Source of the DNA: Beroe forskalii
Taxonomy: Eukaryota > Ctenophora > Nuda > Beroida > Beroidae
NCBI GenBank assembly: GCA_011033025.1
Contig: WFMF01000003.1
Location: 372,001 to 436,000 of the forward strand
Length of the DNA stretch: 64,000 nucleotides
Direction: 5' to 3'
The translations under genes were made by a program, and so were the position numbers. The notes under the pieces were generated by a model, which worked only from the letters and a program-made list of their open reading frames with translations, did no database searches and was not told where the DNA came from. Shown here piece by piece: positions 45,640-55,875 of this stretch. Positions within the stretch are counted from its first letter, which is position 1. Each line of letters begins with the position of its first letter.

Positions 45640-47628
45640 TGAGTTAGCTGATATGCTGTAACCTGTAACTCTTAGTCCTTGACGAAAGTGACGAAATTGA
45701 CGTCATCTAAGTGAAATTCAAATACGGGAAATTCGCACTTGTACATTCTACTTGATAATAATCATGGCCAATGAAGAACATTTTGAAGAACGGTACATCT
45801 CTACATATACCTTATCTAACTGATTGCTACATCGTAATTAATCTGTACATTTTTATCGAGGAAGATAAGGATAGTATGGTTATGTTCATCAGGATGCGTA
45901 CTTTTACAGTTCGCGATTGTTCTGTTGTTTTGAATACTGGATCTACTATTATTTTCAAGTGACAGTTAAATTAGATTTTTTTAAATAAATCAGTACCTTC
46001 GCCATCATGGCATACAGTGAATGAATTCCTTCTCGATTTGAGATCCGTGCACTAGACTCCCGAGCTATGTGAGGGCGTTGCACGGCTCTCAAAGTGAGAA
46101 GGTTTTCATCGTTATCACACGATTTTTACCGGAGATGAAACCCCCCCTTTCCACATTTTATACTGGAAATGAAAACTACGGCCCACTCTTTCACCGAATA
46201 AAACTCCCTTTTAAAGGGCCCACAAGCTCTAGAAACAACTTTATCTTAATGCATAGATATTAGCTTGATGTAGAGAATGCGCTTTGTCCCACCCTCTAGA
46301 GTTAATTGGATTACGAGATATTAGGGCGCGTAGTTGCTTGTAATCCGAGAGGGCCAGCATGTTGCGCTATAGTGTAATGTGTGATACGTGTTATACAATA
46401 GTATAATGGATAATCGTTAATTTTTATGTGAACTCATTATGTGATTAGTACAATATAGAATGTTTGGGCAAGTGATGGAACTAATTAGTTCAAATTACCA
46501 ATATGTTTCTATGAATATAACATGCCTGAAACATCCATTATAGTAATTAGGACACATTATATAATATGGCATATCCTTCATGTAGTTATTCTATCACCCG
46601 TACATCATGATAACCCTCATAGGAACCATCCTCTTGCGGGTATTTTTCTCTGATCTTGCCAACAACACAGCTTGAGATTACAGTTCGATTATTTTTGCCA
46701 AATGGATGTCCTTTGTTGGCCAGGATCACGAAGTTACGATAAAGTAAATGACGTTAAATTAGGCCGTTAGTCAAGGGCTTACAAAGATACTCATCCCTTT
46801 TCTTAGAATCCTTGATTGATGAATTGTGTATGAAACGGGCGTACTCTAGTCCTTGCGAGACCAAACCGTCAAAAATATTCGTTTCTGTTACGCAATTATT
46901 GTATGGCTCAGATATAAGGTCAGAGTGTTCATCTTCGGAGGCTTGGAAAAGGATGGTTCAGCATCCATGTGGGCAGTGATCGCAGACAAACCAATAAATG
47001 CGGTACTTGATACTTGGCTAAATTTGTGTGGTTTATGACGATTGAATTCATTATAGTTTCTAAGTTCAAAACCATGTTATAAGTCTATTAGTATTAAATC
47101 AACGAAGAGGTGAATTTATAATTTGAATACCAAATTATGGTGAGTCACTTCAGACGTCAAATCAAGCTACCTAGAACTCCAGAACTCAACGATTCGGGAT
47201 GTTGAATGATACTGTTATAAGTTCTCATTTATGACCCTATTTATCACACTTATTATGACATAATTATACTGGACTAAGACGATGAGATTGACTTTAAAAA
47301 CATTGCAAAAGCAATATGCGAATATTTAATCCACGGTTGCTTGTATTGAATGTATAAAATGGAACAAAACAAGAGAAACGGACAGCTAAACACAGTAGAT
47401 ATGTAGGATACGTTTGTTATTCTTGCCGGTACATGCTGGCCCTCTCCAATCGCGCGTGTATTAGATTACGCCCTGTCGCTAATTGGATTATTTATGTACT
47501 GTTATTTTACGCTAGATCGACTCAGTACATGTATACAGTAATTTTGTGGCATAATTTGAAATTTCGACCTAGAGCTTGTGGGGCCTTTAAGACCTTCCAT
47601 CACTCTCTTTTACTCCGTCCTTCATCCT
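45640..47628. other. Spacer or 5' intron of kinesin, no exon identified
   Basis: AT-rich. The first kinesin exon seen starts in mid-codon at 47631, so a start exon must lie upstream, here or beyond; I could not find a convincing one. Confidence 0.45.
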
Positions 47629-47630
47629 AG

Positions 47631-47794
47631 CCACTCCAGCACAGATACCCCGGGTGGGACGCTCCAACATTCGGAAGGCAAAGGACACTACCACGGGACC
47701 GGCGTCCGCCACCCGAGGACCGGCGTCCGCCTCACGGAATGGCGGAGGAGGCGGCGTGAGTGGGAAGAAGAAGAGGGCGGCGTGGGACACTAAG
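47631..47794 (+). CDS. KIFC1: Kinesin exon: basic tail
   Basis: After acceptor TTCATCCTAG, 2 nt finish a codon, then 54 codons: TPAQIPRVGRSNIRKAKD..., an Ala/Ser/Gly-rich linker, SGKKKRAAWDTK, donor GTATGG. Phase 2 in, phase 0 out. Confidence 0.75.
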
Positions 47795-50700
47795 GTATGG
47801 CTTTTTTTTCTTTTGGGGCGCTTGAGATGGCGGCATCAATGCCTGCAATTTTGTAACATTTTCATGAATGTCAGATTTGTCTGGAAATACGAAAACTGGG
47901 GACATTTTCAATATTTGATGGTGTAGGAAAAATCCAGCATCTTTACTTGGGTCTGTGCCACCTTTAAACCTTACACTCAGGGTAAATTGGAGGACATTAC
48001 CAACCTGTACAACGAGCTGAAAGACGAGAAGTCGGAGCTGGATGAGAAACTAGCGAAAATGGAAACGGAGATGACTGAAAACAGTGAGAAACTGGGCGTG
48101 GTAGAATCAGAGGTTTGATTGTTAAAGGCAAAGTTTCTTCTCTTGATGTTTGAAGGAATTTTAAAAGATAATTATAATATAAACGCAAGGAAATATTCCT
48201 AGCTGATCTTATAAAAACATATTATGTTTTTATAAGATCAGCTAGGAATATTTCCTTGCGTTTATATAAACTCTCAAGTCTTCCTCCCCACAGAATGAAG
48301 AACTGAAAGGGTCTCTGACTACCACAAAGTACGAACTCTCTGCTTTCACGCAGCGCTGTGAAGAGCAGCAGTTCCAACTGGACGAGGTGCTGCTGAAGAA
48401 GGAAGAGCTCGTCAAGAACCTCAGGAAAACGGAATCAGAGGTGAGTCCGGGCTCAATTATAATAAGATCTGATGATTCGAAGTGATTCCATGATATCAGT
48501 CATGTTTGAATTTAAGAGAGATAAACCTCCCTAATTTGGACACAAGATGTCACATTGAGCCGGATAAATAAAAATTTAAAACATTCTCGGCTCCTCAGAA
48601 CCGATATGAAATGGAACGGCCACTCGGGCCACAACTCGTAGGGCATTTTTTTCGAGCTGTGTTACCGTCCCCCCCCCCCCCCTAAGATGAGAAGTACTGT
48701 ACTAGTACGTACTTTTAAATCCTGGTGAAAAGTACGTGTAGGGAAATTCATGAATTATATATGTTTATATTGCTAAACGCGGGAAAAGACGGAGCATGTG
48801 GCACAAAAGAATATATGAGACAAATTCCAGAAATCTAGAACTCTGCAGAAGCGTTTTAGGCTTTTAGGGCGTGATTCACGTGCAAATATGTGTAACAACA
48901 ATGATCGATTCTCCAAAATAAATTTTGATTTTCAAAAAAATATTTTTCAATCGTACGCCCGGTACGGGTACGTACTTTTCAAATGGTCCGTACTAGTACG
49001 TACTTGTGGCCCGGTATCTTACGTACTTCTCATCATAGCCCCCCCCCCCCTTTGTCCCCCTTCACAAAGTGGGAAGGTATAAGTTGGGGGCCCAACCCCC
49101 TAACTTTTGGTGGATATAATGAATCGCCAATAGATGGTTTAGTTCCCCCCCCTCACCCCTATTGATCCACCACTCCCAGAACTAGGTGTTGGAAGCAGGT
49201 CTATCTGAGACCCGGGGGCCTCCCCCCCGCCCCCTATTAATCCACTGCACTCCCAGAACGAAGTGCTGGAAGCTGGTCTATCTTAGACCCGGGGGCTGCC
49301 CCCCCCCCCCCATTAACTCCCCACCCCCAGAACGAGGTTCTAGAGGCAGGCCTGACTGAGACCAGGGAGGAGCTGACCGGGCTGAAGAGGAAGTGTTCCG
49401 AGCAGCAGCTACAACTTGATGACGCGATCATGCAGAAGGAGGTTAAGATGAGGAGTTACAAGCGCATCAAGGACGAGGTGAGTTGAAATGTAATATTCTC
49501 CTGAATTCTGTAAACGCCCTCGCGCAGTTTAGCAGTTGTCAGCACAAAGTTGTTCTTCAAGGTTGTGATAAGGTTTTTCTACAAGGCAGGATGAGAATTC
49601 TTTGTTTGAAATGGTGAATTTAAGACGTTGCCGTTTAAATAACGATGGCGTGTCGAACTCTTCATTTCGTGGCTTTTCCATGGGTGGCGTAATCGTGCGC
49701 GGCTCACTGCCTGTCATTTCATTAATGATATCAGCCAGTGAGCCGCGCACGATTACGCCGCGCATGGATAAGCCGCGCACGTAAGAGTTGGAAACGCCAC
49801 CGTACATGGCTTATTAAAATGACCGCCTGGAGACGTGATTACGGTTTACATCCACTCAACTGCAATTTTAGTTGAATGTTACGTTTATTTCAGAGGGACG
49901 AGATTGAGGATGATTTGAAGAAGGTGAAGAGTAAGTTGAGAGAGTCGGAAACAAGGGCAGACGATTTAGAGAGAGACGCCAGGAAAGCTAAGTTGGGTCA
50001 GGAGGAGGCCCTGGATATGGTGGAAAAGGGAAAGAAATGCGCGGCCGAGTTGGAACAGAAGGTGAGTGATTTCCAAAGATTTTAATGCAGTGATCACCCT
50101 ACATGGCCATCATAAGTACCTACAGTCTTGTACTCTGCTACTCTGAGATCCGATTAGATTAAGAACTCGAGCCACCCCTTGTATTTGTAACTTCCAATCA
50201 GCGCGCAGTATCAGTATGATGCCGCGCGCTGATTGGTCTAAACAACTTCAATAGTTCCCTTCACTACATCTGGCCAGGTGACTGGACCTCTTCAGGCGCG
50301 GCGTATTACGCCACGCCGGGGTACGTTTTTGCGGCGCATGAAAGCAGGCAAAGTACTTTCAATGCAACGCGCATTAAAAGAAGTATATATAAGCACGGCG
50401 TAATACGCCGCGCCTCATGAGGTCGAGACACCACGGTTATAGTACCCTATCCTTAGATCGTGGATGCCAAAGCCGAACTCTCTCGTCACATTTCGGAGAG
50501 TCAGGCTGCTATCTGTAAGCGTGACTCTAACATCGAGCAGTTGGAGAAGGATCTAGCACAGCTGAAACAAGATATGGGAGACACGTACAATGTCCTACAG
50601 AGGTTAGTTCAGGGAGACACGTACAATGTTCTGCAAAGGTAAGTTTAGGGAGGCACGTACAATGTCCTTCAGAGGTTAGTTCAGGGAAACACGTACAATT

Positions 50701-53138
50701 TTCTGCAAAGGTAAGTTTAGGGAGGCACGTACAATGTCCTTCAGAGGTTAGTTCAGGGAAACACGTACAATTTTCTGCAAAGGTAAGCTTAGGGAGACAC
50801 GTACAATGTCCTTCAGAGGTTAGTTCAGGGAAACACGTACAATGTTCTGCAAAGTTTAGGGAGACACGTACAATGTCCTTCAGAGGTTAGTTCAGGGAAA
50901 CACGTACAATGTTATGCAAAGGTAAGTTTAGGGAGACACGTACAATGTCCTTCAGAGGTTAGTTCAGGGAAACACGTACAATGTTCTGCAAAGGTAAGTT
51001 TAGGGAGACGCGTACAATGTCCTTCAGAGGTTAGTTCAGGGAAACACGTACAATGTTCTGCAAAGGTAAGTTTAGGGAGACACGTACAATGTCCTTCAGA
51101 GGTTAGTTCAGGGAAACACGTACAATGTTCTGCAAAGGTAAGTTTAGGGAGACACGTACAATGTCCTTCAGAGGTTAGTTCAGGGAAACACGTACAATGT
51201 TCTGCAAAGGTAAGTTTAGGGAGACACGTACAATGTCCTTCAGAGGTTAGTTCAGGGGGATTTGTACCCCCCATTTATTTCTCACTCATATGTTCATTTA
51301 TATTGACTTCATAACATTTGACTTTGGGGAGGCAGATAAATGCCATGTTAGAAATATTTAGTTTTATTGTCCCCCAGGATGGAGAATGAGATAGAGATAA
51401 CATCACGATAGAGATAACATCACGATATTGAATAGTAGATTTAATGGTCGCGAATAAATCATCTTATAGTCTATCCATTCTTTCAATCTTAGCTCAGTGG
51501 GAATGGCAGGGACTCGAACCCGGGGTCTTTCGATCACGGGTCAGACTAGATACCATTACACCACCTGACCACCGCAGGCTCTTGAAAGACCGGGAGTCAC
51601 AGATCAAGGATCTGGAAGGGCGACTAGCCGCCAACACAGAGAAACTCCACGCTGGGGAGTTGGTGAGGAGGAAACTCCACAATACAATCCAGGAGTTAAA
51701 GGGCAACATCCGAGTCTACTGCAGAGTCCGGCCCTTCATAGAGAAGGAAGTGAGTTCTCTATCAAACTGTGGAGGAAGGGACCGTATTGCGTAGTCAATC
51801 TTTGGCAGATTTCATTCATAGTTCTAACTTTTCACTGACCTCTGTACGTCGGTCTAACACAGGTTATACATGGTAGTTATATGTATTTGAAGTTTCATGC
51901 AAACTACAAATTAATATATCCAATCCATTATTCTAAATCACGTTAGATTGTAGGTGCGTAAGCTTCCGTTAAGAAATACTCAAAATTCCACTCACTACTT
52001 GTCTTATATTCCAATCCTATTTCCTGCGTTCGTGTATCCACTGTCAAAATATTGTTTCGTAATCTCAAAGGCACAAAAAGGGAAGTTTATAAAGATTTTC
52101 TGAATGCTTGAAAAATTTAGTCAGGACTGCCCTCAGATTTCTGAAACGTTTTCTCACCATCTAATGTCAAATCTCGGTATATTTGAATTCCGATGTCACC
52201 ACTTCGCAGATTATCCACTTCCACATTCGGTTCGGTTTATCCTTTTATCTAAAGATAACCTTTAATTGATGTTTTCTTCCTATCCCAGCTACGGGCTACC
52301 GATCCTTCCTATCAGATGTACAGTGAGACAGACGGGGAGCTGATTGGGGACAGCATTGATATCCAGGTCATAGAGGAGCAGAAAACGAAGAAACCAAAGA
52401 AGGAGAAAGGTGGGTCGAAGAAAAAAAACGTGTTAGGGGGTTTATGAAAATCTGCGGGCTGTATCTGCTGAAGAGTATAACTAGCATATTTGTAGTTCTG
52501 TACGTTGATTATTGTACAACCAAACTAAACAGTATTCTATAAACTGTGCCAATCTCAGAACAAAAAGAAGAGAAAGGTACGATGCTGGACGACCTTTTCA
52601 AGAAAACGGTTGCTGTTCCCAGTATCTATTGGCTCCCGCTCACAGAAAAACAGGTATCGGGAGCATCAAGACAATTTCCACAATATGTCTGTGACTGGTA
52701 TTGACCTTCCATAGAGCGTTCCGCGTCGATTTAAAATGGACTGATCAAATGAAAAACGCGCACAATAAATTAGGACTCCCGCGCAAAACTAGGACTTCCG
52801 TGCAAAACAGCATGCGCGAGCAATTGTGGGCGTTTGATCATTTGATCATTTCATTCGATCGACCAGAACGATACAGGTGCCTTATCACTGCACTATTCTC
52901 CTACGCTTCTACTAATAACGTTTCTCACACAATCCACTTTCAGGCGAAGGTTCGCGATGAAGAGAGAAGCAAGGCGAAGCCGAGATACTTCATCCCCGAA
53001 TCTGAGCGCGCCCCGGCCGCTGGGCGCTCCGCCAAGTCCCCCGGAGGCGGTGGCGGGCGCGCCGCCAAATCCCCCGCCAGAGGCAGGTCGCCGCCCAGAC
53101 GATCACCAGGACGGAGGGGCGAGCGTAGGAGGAGATAG
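47631..53138 (+). CDS. KIFC1: Kinesin-14 (KIFC1/HSET/XCTK2-type) gene lacking the motor core
   Basis: Exons: 47631-47794, 47981-48112, 48294-48440, 49331-49477, 49894-50061, 50457-50602 (or to 50638), 51578-51749, 52289-52409, possibly 52559-52576, and a last exon from about 52944-52963 to 53138. All junctions are GT-AG and phases agree up to 52409. The order is a basic Gly/Ser/Lys tail with KKKRAAWDTK (as in KIFC1, where the tail binds microtubules), about 250 residues of heptad-rich stalk, then the diagnostic neck RKLHNTIQELKGNIRVYCRV and RPFIEKE. In KIFC1 the ATPase motor with its P-loop follows and moves to microtubule minus ends in the spindle. Here the next exons are LRATDPSYQMYSETDGEL..., a Lys-rich stretch and an Arg/Ser/Pro-rich end, then a stop and poly(A) signal. 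No GQTGSGKT, SSRSH or DLAGSE-type motif is seen. The N-terminal exon is missing from my model. Either a headless paralogue or a misassembled or rearranged gene. Confidence 0.75.
47801..47970. repeat. Dispersed repeat in intron 1
   Basis: Inverse relative of 23405-23590. It occupies almost the whole 186-bp intron, up to the pyrimidine-rich acceptor. Confidence 0.7.
47981..48112 (+). CDS. KIFC1: Kinesin exon: stalk 1
   Basis: 44 codons, phase 0-0, GKLEDITNLYNELKDEKSEL onward, coiled-coil heptads. Acceptor TTACACTCAG, donor GTTTGA (weak). Confidence 0.8.
48177..48267. repeat. Perfect 91-bp palindrome in intron 2
   Basis: Arms of 45 bp around a single central T (48222), with no mismatch seen. 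Contains AAGGAAATATTCCTAGCTGA. Confidence 0.9.
48294..48440 (+). CDS. KIFC1: Kinesin exon: stalk 2
   Basis: 49 codons, phase 0-0, NEELKGSLTTTKYELSAF..., CEEQQFQLDEVLLKKEEL. Acceptor CCCCACAG, donor GTGAGT. Same length and pattern as the next exon. Confidence 0.85.
48680..49039. mobile_element. hAT-like MITE in intron 3
   Basis: CTAAGATGAGAAGTAC to GTACTTCTCATCATAG, flanked on both sides by C-runs longer than 8 bp, which would hide an 8-bp target duplication. Inverse copy of 29888-30260. Confidence 0.85.
49171..49300 (+). pseudogene. Two relics of the exon 4 start
   Basis: CACTCCCAG followed by AACTAGGTGTTGGAAGCAGG (49180) and AACGAAGTGCTGGAAGCTGG (49257) copy the real acceptor and exon start at 49331 (AACGAGGTTCTAGAGGCAGG). 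The first has TAG as its second codon, the second TAG ten codons in. Both lead into G/C-homopolymer sequence. Confidence 0.8.
49331..49477 (+). CDS. KIFC1: Kinesin exon: stalk 3
   Basis: 49 codons, phase 0-0, NEVLEAGLTETREELTGLKR..., CSEQQLQLDDAIMQKEVKM. Acceptor CCCCCAG, donor GTGAGT. Confidence 0.85.
49677..49768. repeat. GC-rich inverted repeat in intron 4
   Basis: GGCGTAATCGTGCGCGGCTC is mirrored by GAGCCGCGCACGATTACGCC around an AT-rich loop of about 35 bp. Confidence 0.85.
49894..50061 (+). CDS. KIFC1: Kinesin exon: stalk 4
   Basis: 56 codons, phase 0-0, RDEIEDDLKKVKSKLRESET..., AELEQK. Acceptor TTTATTTCAG, donor GTGAGT. Confidence 0.85.
50190..50425. mobile_element. GC-rich hairpin and small MITE in intron 5
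   Basis: CCAATCAGCGCGC/GCGCGCTGATTGG at 50196-50238. Then 50283-50425 with TGGACCTCTTCAGGCGCGGC at the left and the inverse of a near-match at the right (GCGCCTCATGAGGTCG), sharing GGCGTATTACGCC. Confidence 0.75.
50457..50602 (+). CDS. KIFC1: Kinesin exon: stalk 5, alternative donors
   Basis: 48 codons plus 2 nt: IVDAKAELSRHISESQAAIC..., DMGDTYNVLQ. Donor 1 is CAGAG|GTTAGT at 50602. Donor 2, CAAAG|GTAAGT at 50638, is closer to consensus, keeps the same phase and would add 12 residues (LVQGDTYNVLQR). Beyond donor 2 the frame stops at TAA. Confidence 0.8.
50575..51256 (+). repeat. Minisatellite made of exon end plus 5' splice site
   Basis: 72-bp higher-order unit of two 36-bp halves. Each half contains (G/A)A(C/G)ACACGTACAATGT and ends CAGAG|GTTAGTTCAGGG or CAAAG|GTAAGTTTAGGG. 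I count ten GTTAGT and eight GTAAG(T/C) donor-like sites, plus one deleted copy near 50855. The first half-unit is the real exon end. Confidence 0.9.
51499..51573 (-). repeat. tRNA-like (SINE or pseudogene) sequence before exon 7
   Basis: Minus strand: GGTCAGGTGGTGTAATGGTA (A-box-like) and GGGTTCGAGTCCC (B box) about 35 nt apart, with a 3' part CCATTCCCA. The acceptor stem pairs poorly, so a tRNA-derived SINE or pseudogene is likelier than a working tRNA. The exon 7 acceptor ACCGCAG lies right beside it. Confidence 0.5.
51578..51749 (+). CDS. KIFC1: Kinesin exon: stalk end and neck
   Basis: RLLKDRESQIKDLEGRLAAN..., HAGELVRRKLHNTIQELKGN, IRVYCRVRPFIEKE. The LHNTIQELKGNIRVxCRVRP string is the kinesin-14 neck entering the first motor strand. 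Donor GTGAGT, phase 0. Confidence 0.9.
52289..52409 (+). CDS. KIFC1: Kinesin gene exon after the neck
   Basis: Acceptor CTATCCCAG. 40 codons plus 1 nt: LRATDPSYQMYSETDGELIG, DSIDIQVIEEQKTKKPKKEK. Only this frame is open. Donor GTGGGT. Not recognisable as motor-domain sequence. A possible 18-bp micro-exon (52559-52576, CTCAG|AACAAAAAGAAGAGAAAG|GTACG) keeps the phase and adds more Lys/Glu. Confidence 0.6.
52944..53138 (+). CDS. KIFC1: Kinesin gene last exon: basic Arg/Ser/Pro tail
   Basis: The coding frame reads RDEERSKAKPRYFIPESERA..., SAKSPGGGGGRAAKSPARGR, SPPRRSPGRRGERRRR, stop at 53136-53138. GC-rich and clearly coding-like. The strong acceptor TTTCAG at 52943 is out of phase with the previous exon and would stop after a few codons; AAG at 52962 is weaker but in phase. 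The exact junction is therefore unsure. Confidence 0.6.
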   Translation, partial: AKVRDEERSKAKPRYFIPESERAPAAGRSAKSPGGGGGRAAKSPARGRSPPRRSPGRRGERRRR

Positions 53139-53693
53139 TGTGGATGTAGTGAACTTGAGCAAAAACTGTCAGCCGGAATTGTAAATTTCGGAATTTTAAT
53201 TTATTTTGTTATTCTCATTTAAGCAACGTGTTACTTCAGTTATTTGTAGTAAGAAGTTTACTTTATCGTTATTTTATGCTTAACTTAATTTTGCAACAGA
53301 TTGGAGAGCAACATTCGAATGTGTTGATTACGTATTTAGATAATATCAGTGCGGGATGCAGATTTGCCACGTTGCTATGATCGCTAAATCCGAACATATT
53401 CAACTTCAAGGATTGATTTTCATTAGATTAATAGAGTACAGTCTGGACCTTTCGTCTAAATACCATAGCTTCGACCGTGCTACGAAGTCCAATGAAAAAT
53501 GCAACCTCTCGACATGTGTCTTGTGCCCACTGCCCAGCCGAGTGACCGCCTCTGCACCAGAATTAGCAACGTACCAAGCCTGCTTCAAGTTCTACTCAGT
53601 TTTATAAGAGTTATGAGAAATGTTCGAATTCAATAATGACGCAGTTGTTCTGAAGTATGGTAGTACGCCTGCTGTTTGCTTTTAAGTTAGAGA

Positions 53694-53699
53694 AATAAA
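53694..53699 (+). terminator. Poly(A) signal AATAAA
   Basis: AATAAA about 555 nt after the kinesin stop, in an AT-rich 3' UTR; the first such signal at a plausible distance. Confidence 0.6.
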
Positions 53700-54064
53700 T
53701 ATGTTTGGTAATATACTGGCGTATATATATTCATGGCGTATTTTCGGAATAGGAAACTGGATAGATAAAAATCTAGTAAAGGCAATGAAATATGAATTTT
53801 TCCGTAATTTTTCCTTAATAATTATGACGCTTCATTTAAATCTCTGATGGCCGCATAGCCTCGGGTTAATTTATCTTTAATTTTACCCTAAATTTTGTCA
53901 ATTTAGAGTATCTGATTGCACGTCGCCACATCATAGACAGCTGGTGTTGATGTACATGTAATTGTATCTATGGTGTTTCATGTGCGCCAACATCAGAATT
54001 CGTTTTTATAAAATTCGGTTTCAGAAAAAAATCGTGTTTTTGCGCGTCGTCGTGTATCATTTAC

Positions 54065-54225
54065 GCCAATTCCCTCCCTGGCCAGGGAGGTAACCCCCCG
54101 CGGAATAAAAAAACTGGCCAGGGGTATAAGTTAGAGATTTGAGTGTCACAGGGTGTTAATTTCCGTCCTGGCAAGGACGGCAACCCCCTCACAGGGGGTT
54201 GCCGTCCTTGCGTTTGAAGATAGTG
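54065..54225. repeat. GC hairpins
   Basis: CCTGGCCAGG near 54078, and a perfect stem GCAAGGACGGCAACCCCCT/AGGGGGTTGCCGTCCTTGC at about 54171-54211. Confidence 0.8.
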
Positions 54226-54397
54226 AAGGAAGCATCTGAGAGTTTCGAAACCTATCTTAAACGATTCTGCGTCAAATTTTACGTGGGGGTCAACCCCTCT
54301 CGATTGAATGCGTATACCAAAATCTCGAGATATCCTCGAACGTAACCTTGCCAGGACTTATAAATAGTAAGACATCGATGTCACAGGACGAATATCA

Positions 54398-54579
54398 GGG
54401 CGCTGGCAAGCACCCGCAGCGCAAGAAAAAGAAAAAGAACGAGGGCATCTGCCCGAAGGGCAGATGCCCTCGGGCCGGGACTGCTGGTCAGACTCAAAGA
54501 TGAGCCGTGGCTACATGTTTTATAATAATAGAATAGGAAGCAACAATCCCGTCTTTCAATTCTTGAAATGCCAGCGCCC
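54398..54579. mobile_element. Relative of the 11.8-kb GC-rich element
   Basis: GGGCGCTGGCAAGC left end and TGCCAGCGCCC right end, preceded by ATATCA and followed by ACTATAT as at 11818-12192. Contains a GAGGGCATCTGCCC hairpin instead of the tandem array. Confidence 0.65.
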
Positions 54580-54787
54580 ACTATATAAAAATACAGTGAT
54601 TTCAAAAACATCCGGTTTTCAAGTGGCAATTTAGACCTCTTATTAACATAAGTTAGCCATGAAAATTTGCACAGGTGTAGTCCATTACATGATTAACGAA
54701 CCCTGAAAATTTCATGGAAATCGACCGCACCGTTTTCGTAGGGAAAATTATCAAAAAATGCTTTAAATCACGAAAATTAGTGTTATC

Positions 54788-54832
54788 GTCGTCTCTCTCT
54801 CTCACTCTCTCTCTCTCTCTCTCTCTCTCACA
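54788..54832. repeat. (TC)n microsatellite
   Basis: About 20 CT units with one A interruption. Confidence 0.95.
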
Positions 54833-54929
54833 AATCACTTTGTGGGAAAACCGAAACAGATATTGACATAAATCAAAAAGTATCGTAAACTTTGCTATAG
54901 GGTACGTGTAGTAGGCTATATGGCAATTT

Positions 54930-55518
54930 TAATATCAAATTGCTTAATTGGATAATTGGCCAATTAAACCAATTATCGCTTATATCTCGGCCCAGGAGGG
55001 TGATAGCGCCTTAAATCTGACGGTAAATTAAACTACGTCATGAATTGTATCTAGAAAACAATATCCAAATTTTCATGACAACTACCTTAATTAGATAATT
55101 AGCCAATTAAACCAATTATCGCCAATATCTCAGCCCAGGAGGGCGATAACGCCTTGAATCTAACGGTAAACCAAACTATGGCATAAATTGTATTTAGAAA
55201 ATAATATCCAAATTTTCATGAAAGCTTTCTTAATTAGATAATTGGCCAATTAAACCAATTATCGCTTATATCTCGGCCCAGGAGGGTGATAGCGCCTTAA
55301 ATCTGATGGTAAACCAAACTATGGCATAAATTGTATTTAGAAAATAATATCCAAATTTTCATGAAAGCTTTCTTAATTAGATAATTGGCCAATTAAACCA
55401 ATTATCGCTTATATCTCGGCCCAGGAGGGTGATAGCGCCTTAAATCTGATGGTAAACCAAACTATGGCATAAATTGTATTTAGAAAGTAATATCCAAATT
55501 TTCATGACAGCTTTCTTA
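54930..55518. repeat. About 140-bp tandem repeat, four units
   Basis: Units share AATTGGCCAATTAAACCAAT, CTCGGCCCAGGAGGGTGATA and ATAATATCCAAATTTTCATG; the last two are almost identical. Confidence 0.9.
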
Positions 55519-55745
55519 AAGGCATCCCCCCGATCCCCCCAGAGGCTCCCAATGATTTAAAAATGCCACAGTTGCACTTGTCTACCACCAGTGAGGCAAG
55601 AATTTAACGGGTCTACCCTGGTGCACAGAGAAATCATAGTGTCATGCGGATGTCACGTGACTGACCCGGGATTCAATGTTTTCACGGGTCTACCACCAGT
55701 GAGGCAAGAATTTCCCGGGTCTAGCCTGGTGCGACCGGGGGGGCT
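55515..55745. mobile_element. Diverged relative of element B end
   Basis: AGAGGCTCCCAATGATTTAA then GCCACAGTTGCAC and a duplicated CTACCACCAGTGAGGCAAGA with GTCACGTGACTGA follow the same order as the element B left arm (30420-30600). Confidence 0.7.
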
Positions 55746-55749
55746 CAAC

Positions 55750-55875
55750 GCCCGCTTATGTCCCACTTTGTCCCGTTTTGTCCCGCTCCAAAAATGTCCC
55801 GTTTGAAAATTTTAATGAGCACGGGACAAAAGTGGGACATAACGGGACAAAACGGGACATAGAGGGACATTTTTC
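55750..55875. repeat. TGTCCCGTTT inverted cluster
   Basis: TGTCCCACTTTGTCCCG at the left and GGGACAAAAGTGGGACAT, ACGGGACAAAACGGGACA at the right form an imperfect hairpin built from one 10-bp word. Confidence 0.7.

Noticed and set aside
50912..51274. Minus-strand 120-codon Cys-rich open frame
   Set aside because: Reverse reading of the splice-donor minisatellite.
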